Assembly (NCBI GenBank): GCA_900554995.1
Contig: USJJ01000091.1
Location: 1-6,056 of the forward strand
DNA: 6,056 nucleotides
Direction: 5' to 3'
Source: an uncultured Ruminococcus sp.
GTDB lineage: Bacteria > Bacillota > Clostridia > Oscillospirales > Acutalibacteraceae
The notes beneath the pieces were generated by a model. It was not told the origin of the DNA and did not search any database. It saw nothing but the letters and a program-made list of their open reading frames with translations. Made by a program: the position numbers and the translations under genes. The stretch's first letter is position 1; each line of letters opens with the position of its first letter. This document shows positions 1 to 6,056 of the stretch, one piece after another.

Positions 1-1
1 T

Positions 2-283
2 TCCTGCTGTGACTGCTTCATTATGCCGTCGCTGTTTGAGGGACTTCCGTTTTCACTTATCGAGGCGCAGGCGGCAGGACTTCACTGCGTGGTTTCCAAT
101 GTGATTACACGGGAAGCCGATGTCGGACTGATTGAATATTTCCCTCTTGAAAAGGGAGCACAAAAATGGGCTGAATTGATTGACAAAACGCTCGACAGAC
201 CGAAAGAATCGGCTGATGAAAGGCTGAGACTGTTTGATATCAAACATACAGTCAAACAGCTTGAAGAAATATACGACAGATAA
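2..283 (+). CDS. Glycosyltransferase, GT4-like, C-terminal fragment (5' end outside window)
   Basis: This is the last 93 residues of a retaining GT-B-fold glycosyltransferase (group 1 / GT4 type), which would transfer a sugar from a nucleotide-sugar donor, typically in the cytoplasm for capsule, exopolysaccharide or glycolipid synthesis. The frame is open from base 2 with no stop, so the gene begins upstream; the ATG at 23 lies inside a conserved motif and is not the real start. The fragment reads DCFIMPSLFEGLPFSLIEAQ, which holds the E-x7-E pattern (fragment residues E13 and E21) of the donor-binding C-terminal domain, followed by AAGLHCVVSNVITREADV, also typical of the family. The end (FDIKHTVKQLEEIYDR) is the usual helical tail. 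The stop is 19 nt before recJ, so the two are probably co-transcribed. Acceptor and donor sugars cannot be told from this fragment. Confidence 0.87.
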   Translation, partial: SCCDCFIMPSLFEGLPFSLIEAQAAGLHCVVSNVITREADVGLIEYFPLEKGAQKWAELIDKTLDRPKESADERLRLFDIKHTVKQLEEIYDR

Positions 284-288
284 AAAAG

Positions 289-296
289 AAAGGAGA
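289..296 (+). promoter_or_regulatory. Ribosome binding site of recJ
   Basis: AAAGGAGA is a strong Shine-Dalgarno sequence, 6 nt before the ATG at 303. It decides the recJ start. The same frame is open further upstream to an ATG at 234, but that would overlap the glycosyltransferase by 50 nt and add 23 residues that do not resemble RecJ. Confidence 0.9.
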
Positions 297-302
297 TGCG
301 AT

Positions 303-2348
303 ATGAGCAGAAAAAAGTGGATAGTCAGAAGCGGCAATAAGGAAGATGCGACAATGTTCGCCGAAAAGCTCGGAGTAAGTCCATATGCTGCGCTCATCGC
401 ATCGACGAGGGGAATAAACACGATTGACGGCGCAAGGGAGTTTTTCGGACTGAATGAGCGAAAGAGCGTTGATCCGATGGATTTTCCCGATATGTATGCC
501 GCAGTCAAGCGAATACAGAAAGCACTTGACGAATTTGAAAGAATCGCAGTCTACGGCGACTATGACGCTGACGGAGTGACCTCCACCGCACTGCTATATT
601 CATATCTTGAAATGCAGGGCGCAGATGTTGTTTACTATGTTCCTAACCGTCATACCGAGGGCTACGGACTGAGTTATGAGGCGATTGACAAGCTGAGTAT
701 GATGGGTGTTAAGCTGATTATTACGGTCGACAACGGTATAAGTGCCGTTGATGAGGCAAAATATATCAGAGAGCTCGAAATGGAGCTTATTGTAACGGAT
801 CACCATCTTCCGTCGGAGGCTCTGCCGCAGGCGGTTGCGGTTGTTGACCCGCACAGGACTGACTGTAATCTCAAATTTAAAGACTATGCGGGCGTCGGTG
901 TCGCATATAAATTGATATGTGCCCTTGAGGGCGAGGAGAACGGCATAACAGACAGTTTTGTTGATCTTGTCACCGTCGGCACGGTTGCCGACGTAATGCC
1001 GCTGATAAGAGAAAACCGTGAGCTTGTGCGACGTGGCGTGAATATGCTTGCCGATTCAGACAGGATAGGAATACAGGCGTTGATTGAAGCTGCGGGGCTC
1101 GGCAGCAGAAAGATGACCTCAACCTCGGTTGCGTTCGGAATATGCCCGAGGATCAATGCCGCCGGACGAATGGGATCGGCAGACAGAGCTATAAGACTTC
1201 TTCTGAGCGACGACTACGACGAGGCAATGCTGCTGGCTCAGGAGATCAACGATGAAAATGTTACAAGACAGCAGACAGAACAGGATATCCTCATTCAGGC
1301 TGTTGAACAGATAAGCGAAAATCCCGAGTGGCAGTACCAAAATGTACTTGTTGTTGCGGGTGAGGGCTGGCACGACGGTGTTGTCGGAATCGTTGCCTCA
1401 AGGCTTGTTGAAAAATACGGCAAGCCGACCCTGGTTATAACAATTGACGGCGACGATGCAAAGGGCTCCGGCAGAAGTATTGAGGGATTCAATCTCTACG
1501 ATGCGATCAGTCATTGCAGCGGTTGTCTTACACATTTCGGAGGTCACACTCTGGCGGCGGGAATCGGGCTGAAAGCCACGGATATCGACGCTTTCAGAAC
1601 AGCGATAAACGATTATTCGGACACAATTGAAATGCCTTTTCCGGTTCAGAATATTGATTTCAAATTAAATCCCGCCTGTGTGAATACAGAGATGCTTGAA
1701 ACGGTTGAACAGCTTGAACCGTTCGGAGCTGGCAATCCTCAGCCGATATTCGGACTTTATAATATGACGGTCACTGACATTCAGTCGATCGGCAACGGCA
1801 AGCATTTACGTGTTGTTCTTGAAAGAAACGGAGTGTCACTGCAAACGGTCAAATTCAGAACCGTTCAGGCAGAGTTCCCGTTTGTTAGGGGCGATGTTGT
1901 CGACGCCGCAGTCGGTCTTGAGCCGAATGAATATCTCGGTCAGATCAGGGTCAGCATATTGTTGAAAAATATAAAGCTCCACGATATGGTGGAGGATGAT
2001 CTCTTTAGCTCGATGAGGGATTTTTCGCTTCTTATGCGTGGCAGGAGCGACGGATTTGACCCGTCACTTCTGATTCCGCAAAGGGAGACAACAGCCGCAG
2101 TTTACAGATTTATCCGTTCCGTCGGCAGATGGAATTATGATACAGAAACTCTTTGCCATAGGCTTGACCTTTGGGCGGAGGATTACGGACAGGTTGCGGT
2201 TGCAATTGAGTCTATGCTCGAAATGGGAGTGCTCAGAAGAGACGCAAATTCGGGGTTGAGCGTTCCGAAAACAAGTGAAAAGGTCAATTTGCAGGACGCA
2301 CCCGTTCTGAGAAGATTAAGAGAATTATCAAAGGAATCGGCATATTAA
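303..2348 (+). CDS. recJ: Single-stranded-DNA-specific exonuclease RecJ
   Basis: A cytoplasmic 5'-to-3' single-strand DNA exonuclease of the DHH phosphoesterase superfamily, acting in recombination repair and mismatch repair. The 681-residue product has the full family layout. The DHH domain carries motif I GDYDADG (85-91), VDNG (142-145), the signature DHH (166-168), VDPH (181-184) and the acidic VADVMPL (228-234); these supply the metal-binding Asp and His residues. The motif INAAGRMGSADRA follows (284-296). The DHHA1 domain has WHDGVVGIVASRL (356-368), GSGRS (388-392) and the GGHTLAAG motif (413-420). An OB-fold region (about 450-560), with LEPFGAGNPQPIF at 471-483, should bind DNA. The last roughly 120 residues, after the OB fold, are less conserved; I recognise no named domain there. 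The start at 303 follows a strong RBS. The gene lies 16 nt before rel. No key residue appears to be missing. Confidence 0.97.
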   Translation: MSRKKWIVRSGNKEDATMFAEKLGVSPYAALIASTRGINTIDGAREFFGLNERKSVDPMDFPDMYAAVKRIQKALDEFERIAVYGDYDADGVTSTALLYSYLEMQGADVVYYVPNRHTEGYGLSYEAIDKLSMMGVKLIITVDNGISAVDEAKYIRELEMELIVTDHHLPSEALPQAVAVVDPHRTDCNLKFKDYAGVGVAYKLICALEGEENGITDSFVDLVTVGTVADVMPLIRENRELVRRGVNMLADSDRIGIQALIEAAGLGSRKMTSTSVAFGICPRINAAGRMGSADRAIRLLLSDDYDEAMLLAQEINDENVTRQQTEQDILIQAVEQISENPEWQYQNVLVVAGEGWHDGVVGIVASRLVEKYGKPTLVITIDGDDAKGSGRSIEGFNLYDAISHCSGCLTHFGGHTLAAGIGLKATDIDAFRTAINDYSDTIEMPFPVQNIDFKLNPACVNTEMLETVEQLEPFGAGNPQPIFGLYNMTVTDIQSIGNGKHLRVVLERNGVSLQTVKFRTVQAEFPFVRGDVVDAAVGLEPNEYLGQIRVSILLKNIKLHDMVEDDLFSSMRDFSLLMRGRSDGFDPSLLIPQRETTAAVYRFIRSVGRWNYDTETLCHRLDLWAEDYGQVAVAIESMLEMGVLRRDANSGLSVPKTSEKVNLQDAPVLRRLRELSKESAY

Positions 2349-2364
2349 GCCGAGTGGTATAAAA

Positions 2365-4644
2365 ATGTCAGAAGCTAATGAAAAAAACAAATTAACGGCA
2401 GTCGCAAGCGTTAAGCCGGAGAATACGGGAGAGGATAAACCGTTTGTTCCCGAAAATCCCGACGAGCTTTACCGTAAGCTCATCACGCTTGTCAGGGAAA
2501 ATATGACCGAAAACGATGTTTCGCTCGTTGAAAAGGCATATTTTATTGCCAAAAAAGCTCACGAGGGTCAGTTCAGATTCTCGGGTGAGCCGTATATAAT
2601 TCATCCTGTTTCCGTTGCGATTATCCTCTACAATCTGGGTATGGACGGGGAGTCCATGGCGGCTGCATTGCTGCACGATGTTGTAGAGGACACCGATATG
2701 ACCAAGGAGAATATTCAGGAGGAGTTCGGCGAGGACGTTGCAAACCTTGTTGAGGGTGTAACAAAGCTCGGCAAGGTGCCTATTTTTACCAAGGAGGAAC
2801 AGCAGGCGGAGAATGTCCGCAAGATGCTGATGGCAATGTCACAGGATATCCGCGTCATTATCATCAAGCTGGCTGACCGTATACACAATATGAGAACCCT
2901 GTCTTTTATGCGACCGGATAAAAGACGTGAAAAGGCCCAGGAAACACTTGAAATTTATGCTCCGATCGCCCACCGGCTCGGTATCCGTGGCGTTAAGGAG
3001 GAGCTTGAGGATCTTGCTATCAGTTATCTTGATCCCGTTGCCTATAAGGAGATCAGGGATAGGCTCGAACAGCAGCAGTCAAAGAGAAAGGAATACCTTG
3101 ACAGCATTCAGAAGAAGATCAGCGAAAGAATCAAACTGGTTGTGCCGAATGCAAGCATTTCGGGCAGAATCAAAAGCGTCCACGGCATTTACCGTAAGAT
3201 GTATATGCAGGGCAAAAGCTTTGATGAAATTTATGATATCTACGCCGTCAGAATAATTGTTGACGACGTTATAGACTGTTACAACTGTCTCGGAATTATC
3301 CACGATATGTTTAAGTCGATCCCCGGACGTTTCAAGGACTATATCTCAACGCCAAAGGCGAATATGTACCAGTCGCTTCATACGACGGTAATCGGCGACG
3401 AGGGTATACCGTTTGAGGTTCAGATCAGAACATGGGAGATGCATCGCACTGCCGAGTACGGTGTTGCTGCTCACTGGAAGTATAAGCTCGGAATGAGCGG
3501 AAGACAGAAGTTTGAAGAGAAGTTTTCCTGGATTCGCCAGCTTCTTGAAAGCCAGAACGTTTCCGAGAATCCGCAGGATATTGTTAACACGATAAAGACT
3601 GATCTTGTTCAGGAAGAGGTTTTTGTTTTCACCCCGAAAGGAACGGTTATCAACCTTCCCGCAGGCTCAACGGTCGTCGACTTCGCGTATGCAATTCATT
3701 CGGCGGTCGGCAACAGAATGGTCGGAGCAAAGGTTGACGGCAGAATTGTTCCGATCGACTATGTTGTCAAAACGGGTGAGATTGTGGAGATAATCACCTC
3801 ATCTCAGCAGAACAAGGGACCGAGCCGTGACTGGCTGAAGTTCGTCAAGACGAGCGGAGCGAGAAACAAGATCCGTTCGTGGTTCAAGAAGGAGAGACGT
3901 GAGGAAAATATCCTTGAGGGTAAGATGGAGGTTGAACGTGAATTTAAGCGTAACTTCATAAGGCTCAATGATCAGCAGTTTGATAAATTCATTCTTGAGA
4001 TTGCTCAGCGTCAGCGTTTCAACAGCGCCGAGGATTTCTTTGCGGCGATCGGCTACGGCGGAATATCGCTCAACAAGATGATGCCTCACATCAAGGACGA
4101 GTATGTCAAGGAGTTTAAACAGCCCGAGCCTGTTGAGGAGGATGTTATCAAGATAACCACGCCTCAACAGAAGAAACGGGCAAAGAGCCAGGACGGTGTT
4201 GTTATCGAGGGTATTGACAACTGTCTTATCAAACTCTCAAAGTGTTGCAGTCCCGTACCCGGTGATAAAATAATCGGATTCATAACAAGAGGACACGGTG
4301 TGTCGATCCATAAGCGTGACTGTACTAACGTGCCTAAGGTTATCGAGCTTGCCGACGAGCCGGACAGATGGATTGCCGCAAGCTGGGACAGCTCGGCAAA
4401 GGAGGATTTCACGGCGACGGTTTCGCTGACCTGTCTCGATCGAGTCGGACTTATGGCGGATATCTCAAAGATGATTGCGGATATGCGTGTTATGATCTAC
4501 GGAATTAATACAAAGAGCAAGAAGGATGGCAGAGCGTCGCTCGAGCTGACAATCGGCGTAAACGGAATAGAGCATCTCAACGGCGTTATGGCAAAGCTCA
4601 GAAAGGTTAACGGCGTTCTCGATGTTGAACGTGCAAACAGTTAA
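2365..4644 (+). CDS. rel: Bifunctional (p)ppGpp synthetase/hydrolase, long RelA/SpoT homologue (Rel)
   Basis: It makes (p)ppGpp from ATP and GTP or GDP and also degrades it, setting the stringent response; long RSH proteins sense starved ribosomes. The 759 residues show all expected domains. The HD hydrolase (about 60-185) has R71, H80, H104-D105, E108-D109, D171 and N175, matching the known catalytic set at a constant offset from Streptococcus Rel, so hydrolysis should be active. The synthetase (about 255-375) has GRIKSVHGIYRK (267-278), DIYAVRI (291-297), RFKD (322-325) and EVQIRT (351-356). RFKD is the RXKD form seen in bifunctional enzymes, not the EXDD form of synthetase-only RelA. Next come a TGS domain (about 418-479), a Cys-rich zinc-finger region (C620, C627, C628, H649, C653) and a C-terminal ACT domain (about 682-757). 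The first 30 residues are charged and not conserved. The Shine-Dalgarno before the ATG is weak, so translation may be coupled to recJ. The symbol relA is also commonly used. Confidence 0.97.
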   Translation: MSEANEKNKLTAVASVKPENTGEDKPFVPENPDELYRKLITLVRENMTENDVSLVEKAYFIAKKAHEGQFRFSGEPYIIHPVSVAIILYNLGMDGESMAAALLHDVVEDTDMTKENIQEEFGEDVANLVEGVTKLGKVPIFTKEEQQAENVRKMLMAMSQDIRVIIIKLADRIHNMRTLSFMRPDKRREKAQETLEIYAPIAHRLGIRGVKEELEDLAISYLDPVAYKEIRDRLEQQQSKRKEYLDSIQKKISERIKLVVPNASISGRIKSVHGIYRKMYMQGKSFDEIYDIYAVRIIVDDVIDCYNCLGIIHDMFKSIPGRFKDYISTPKANMYQSLHTTVIGDEGIPFEVQIRTWEMHRTAEYGVAAHWKYKLGMSGRQKFEEKFSWIRQLLESQNVSENPQDIVNTIKTDLVQEEVFVFTPKGTVINLPAGSTVVDFAYAIHSAVGNRMVGAKVDGRIVPIDYVVKTGEIVEIITSSQQNKGPSRDWLKFVKTSGARNKIRSWFKKERREENILEGKMEVEREFKRNFIRLNDQQFDKFILEIAQRQRFNSAEDFFAAIGYGGISLNKMMPHIKDEYVKEFKQPEPVEEDVIKITTPQQKKRAKSQDGVVIEGIDNCLIKLSKCCSPVPGDKIIGFITRGHGVSIHKRDCTNVPKVIELADEPDRWIAASWDSSAKEDFTATVSLTCLDRVGLMADISKMIADMRVMIYGINTKSKKDGRASLELTIGVNGIEHLNGVMAKLRKVNGVLDVERANS

Positions 4645-4659
4645 GGTGTTGAATACAGT

Positions 4660-5121
4660 ATGAAAGCAGTAATACAAAGAGTTAAATCGTCGGCGGTTGT
4701 TGTTGACGGCGAGACAATAGGAAAAATCGGAAAGGGTTATAACGTCCTTTTGGGCGTTTTTCCCGATGACACAAAGAAGGATGCGGAAATTCTTGCCGCA
4801 AAGATAGCCAAATTGCGTATTTTTGAGGACGAGGACGAGAAGATGAATATGTCAATTCTCGATGTTGGCGGCGAGGTTCTCGCAATTTCTCAGTTTACGC
4901 TCTGCGCAGATATCAAAAAGGGCAACAGACCGTCCTTTATCACGGCGGCGAAGCCCGACTATGCCAATGAGCTTTACGAATACTTTATGGAACAGCTCAA
5001 GGCAAACGGAATTAAGAAGGTCGAACACGGTTCATTCGGAGCGGATATGCAGGTTGAAATTCACAACGACGGTCCCGTTACCATAATAATGGACACAACG
5101 ATCTGGAATAAGAGGGATTGA
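4660..5121 (+). CDS. dtd: D-aminoacyl-tRNA deacylase (DTD)
   Basis: It hydrolyses D-aminoacyl-tRNAs (and glycyl-tRNA(Ala)), preventing D-amino acids from entering proteins; it is a cytoplasmic homodimer. The 153-residue product is close to the family's usual length of about 145-150. It begins with the standard MKAVIQRVKSSAVVVDGE and contains both family signatures: SQFTLCAD (77-84; SQxTL motif) and NDGPVT (136-141; NxGPxT motif), which carries the cis Gly-Pro pair that screens out L-amino acids. GSFGADM (124-130) is also conserved. The gene starts 15 nt after rel; an AAGGTG (4643-4648) overlapping the rel stop may be the ribosome binding site, at rather long spacing (11 nt). The rel-dtd pairing is common in Firmicutes. 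Base composition (about 45% GC in the block sampled) is like the upstream genes. Confidence 0.97.
   Translation: MKAVIQRVKSSAVVVDGETIGKIGKGYNVLLGVFPDDTKKDAEILAAKIAKLRIFEDEDEKMNMSILDVGGEVLAISQFTLCADIKKGNRPSFITAAKPDYANELYEYFMEQLKANGIKKVEHGSFGADMQVEIHNDGPVTIIMDTTIWNKRD
5111..5117 (+). promoter_or_regulatory. Ribosome binding site of the MBL hydrolase, inside the end of dtd
   Basis: AGAGGGA lies within the last codons of dtd, 5 nt before the ATG at 5123. The dtd stop (5119-5121) is only 1 nt from that ATG, so ribosomes finishing dtd are placed to re-initiate and the two genes are probably translationally coupled. Confidence 0.75.
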
Positions 5122-5122
5122 A

Positions 5123-5728
5123 ATGACTGTTGAATCACTTGCGTTGGGTCCCGTAAGCGCAAATACCTACATTGTGACGGACGAAAAAAGCGGCGAAACT
5201 GCAATAATCGACTGTGGCGAATGTACTCCCGAGCTTATCAGCAAACTCAACGGCAAAAATGTTAAATATATTCTGCTGACCCACGGACACCGCGACCACA
5301 CGCTCGCCGTGCCTGCGCTCAAAAAGGCGCTGCCGGACGTGCCCGTCTACATCGGCGAGGCGGACGCCCACTCCACCGGCATCTACCACTACCCGATGGC
5401 CGACCTCGTCCCCGATCTCAAATACTATGGCGAGGGCGATACGCTGCCGCTCGGCTCGCTCACGATCAAAGTTCTCGCCACGCCGGGCCACACGCTCGGC
5501 GGTGTAACGCTGCTGGTCGGCGACGCGATGTTCCCCGGCGACACGCTGTTTGCAGGCTCGATGGGCCGCACCGACCTCCCCGGCGGCAACGACGCGCAGA
5601 TGCTCACCTCGCTGCGCCGTCTCGCCCAGATCGAAGGCGACTACACTGTTTACCCCGGCCACATGAATTCCACAACGCTCGCGCGTGAAAAGGCGATGAA
5701 CCCGTATCTGCGCCATGCGCTGCGATAA
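5123..5728 (+). CDS. MBL-fold metallohydrolase, glyoxalase II-like
   Basis: A 201-residue metallo-beta-lactamase-fold enzyme of the hydroxyacylglutathione hydrolase (glyoxalase II) / YcbL-like group; the substrate is probably a thioester or similar metabolite but cannot be deduced. The binuclear metal site is complete: THGHRDH (53-59; H54, H56, D58, H59), TPGHTLGG (120-127; H123), FPGDTLF (137-143; D140) and YPGH (177-180; H180). GRTDLPGG (148-155) is typical of this subgroup. The product is short for glyoxalase II because it lacks the C-terminal helical substrate domain. It has no signal peptide, so it is cytoplasmic. The gene starts 1 nt after dtd. Oddly, composition changes abruptly inside it: codons before about 5280 match the upstream genes, while those after are GC-rich (all 20 Leu codons after residue 60 are CTC or CTG, and all four Ile codons are ATC). 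The protein may therefore be a mosaic of two orthologues joined at residues 51-59. Confidence 0.92.
   Translation: MTVESLALGPVSANTYIVTDEKSGETAIIDCGECTPELISKLNGKNVKYILLTHGHRDHTLAVPALKKALPDVPVYIGEADAHSTGIYHYPMADLVPDLKYYGEGDTLPLGSLTIKVLATPGHTLGGVTLLVGDAMFPGDTLFAGSMGRTDLPGGNDAQMLTSLRRLAQIEGDYTVYPGHMNSTTLAREKAMNPYLRHALR
5273..5300. other. Composition breakpoint (probable recombination or assembly junction)
   Basis: Counting bases by hand in 60-nt blocks, 5161-5220 is 27/60 GC and 5221-5280 is 23/60, whereas 5281-5340 is 42/60 and 5341-5400 is 41/60. The change lies on the codons for the conserved LLTHGHRDH segment of the MBL enzyme, the stretch two divergent orthologues would most likely share. 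The reading frame is not disturbed. Whether the join is biological or an assembly artefact cannot be decided from the sequence alone. Confidence 0.75.
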
Positions 5729-5732
5729 AGGA
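5727..5732 (+). promoter_or_regulatory. Probable ribosome binding site of the hemZ-like gene
   Basis: AAAGGA overlaps the stop codon of the MBL gene and lies 11 nt before the ATG at 5744. The spacing is a little long, but no better site or start is seen nearby. Confidence 0.6.
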
Positions 5733-5743
5733 CAAGAAACCAC

Positions 5744-6056
5744 ATGAAACTTGAGCTCATTGGGCATGATGAAAAATACGCGCTGGAGCAGAGCTTACTC
5801 ACGCTCTTCCCCGGCGAAAAGCCCGTTTACGGCACGGTCGACAAAACCGCCGACACGCGCTGGGCGCGCGTGACGCTCACCGAAGAGGACGAGCGCGTGC
5901 AGGTGACGACGGAGCTGGGCGTGGACGGCAAGTCCGCCGCCCACAGCTACGACTATCCCCTCTCCGGCACGGAGTATGAAAAAGAAGGACAGCGCCGCCA
6001 CGCCGTCGGCATCAGCTTTTTCGGCGCGGCGAAGGACCTGCTCGGCATCTCCCCCG
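5744..6056 (+). CDS. hemZ: Probable HemZ-type radical SAM protein, N-terminal fragment (3' end outside window)
   Basis: The frame is open from the ATG at 5744 to the window end, giving 104 complete codons. The visible part (starting MKLELIGHDEKYALEQSLL) is a non-catalytic N-terminal region with mixed charged and beta-like segments, and no signal peptide or membrane segment. It ends in AAKDLLGISP, which resembles the stretch just before the 'WG-LTGIRP' segment of HemZ-family proteins (oxygen-independent coproporphyrinogen oxidase-like radical SAM enzymes). The radical SAM CxxxCxxC motif would lie beyond the window, so catalytic identity cannot be checked. The position directly after dtd and an MBL hydrolase is the place where I recall hemZ in many Clostridia. 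GC is about 70% in the two blocks counted (5821-5940), and all five Arg codons are CGC, unlike the genes upstream of 5280. The identification rests on gene order and weak N-terminal similarity. Confidence 0.62.
   Translation, partial: MKLELIGHDEKYALEQSLLTLFPGEKPVYGTVDKTADTRWARVTLTEEDERVQVTTELGVDGKSAAHSYDYPLSGTEYEKEGQRRHAVGISFFGAAKDLLGISP

Noticed and set aside
234..302. Upstream extension of recJ to the ATG at 234
   Set aside because: It would overlap the glycosyltransferase by 50 nt, and the added residues are just the other frame of that gene. The strong RBS at 289-296 points to the ATG at 303.
53..508. Minus-strand open frame of 151 codons across the glycosyltransferase/recJ boundary
   Set aside because: It is antisense to two clearly recognisable proteins, and its product resembles no known family; the hydrophobic stretch comes from antisense reading of the AT-rich gene boundary.
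2503..2505. Alternative internal start of rel at Met47
   Set aside because: Residues 33-60 (DELYRKLITLVRENMTENDVSLVEKAYF region) align with the normal N-terminal helix of Rel proteins, so starting at Met47 would remove conserved sequence.
3799..4167. Minus-strand open frame of 122 codons within rel
   Set aside because: It is fully covered by the TGS and linker part of Rel on the plus strand and has no recognisable motif or ribosome binding site of note.
5729..5743. Possible terminator or operon boundary between the MBL gene and the hemZ-like gene
   Set aside because: The gap is only 15 nt and contains no inverted repeat followed by a T run, so the operon appears to continue.
5135..5767. Long open frame on the minus strand (210 codons) opposite the MBL hydrolase gene
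   Set aside because: Stop codons are scarce in GC-rich DNA, and this frame lies opposite a gene with complete catalytic motifs. Its translation is rich in Arg, Val and Ala and resembles no family I know.
5281..6056. GC-rich segment as a genomic island or mobile element
   Set aside because: There is no integrase, transposase, tRNA gene, terminal repeat or foreign cargo. The segment begins in the middle of an intact gene and keeps the expected gene order, so a join of orthologous sequences fits better.

Overview
The window looks like a chromosomal housekeeping operon from a Gram-positive anaerobe of class Clostridia, most likely order Oscillospirales (Ruminococcaceae or a relative). This rests on protein character and on the gene order recJ - rel - dtd - MBL hydrolase - hemZ-like, which I recall as typical of Clostridia. 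I could not run a search to confirm the taxonomy.

Layout: all genes are on the + strand and nearly touch. They are: the C-terminal end of a GT4-type glycosyltransferase (2-283, cut by the window start); recJ (303-2348); a bifunctional (p)ppGpp synthetase/hydrolase rel (2365-4644); dtd, a D-aminoacyl-tRNA deacylase (4660-5121); a glyoxalase II-like metallo-beta-lactamase-fold hydrolase (5123-5728); and the start of a gene that is probably hemZ (from 5744, cut by the window end). Gaps between genes are 19, 16, 15, 1 and 15 nt. I see no room for an internal promoter or terminator and no RNA gene, mobile element or CRISPR array. The genes cover DNA repair (RecJ), the stringent response (Rel), translation quality control (Dtd), probable thioester or metabolite hydrolysis (MBL) and possibly porphyrin metabolism or radical SAM chemistry (HemZ-like). 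They are probably co-transcribed, but they do not form one pathway.

The one striking anomaly is an abrupt base-composition change inside the MBL hydrolase gene. Up to about position 5280 the sampled 60-nt blocks are about 38-45% GC. From 5281 on, most blocks are 63-72% GC, with matching changes in codon use. Reading frame, catalytic motif and expected gene order all continue across the change. It falls on the conserved zinc-binding motif (codons for THGHRDH, 5279-5299). The simplest explanations are a chimeric join of two related genomes, either in a metagenome assembly or by real homologous recombination. I see no evidence of a previously undescribed system; the other genes are well-known families with intact catalytic motifs.
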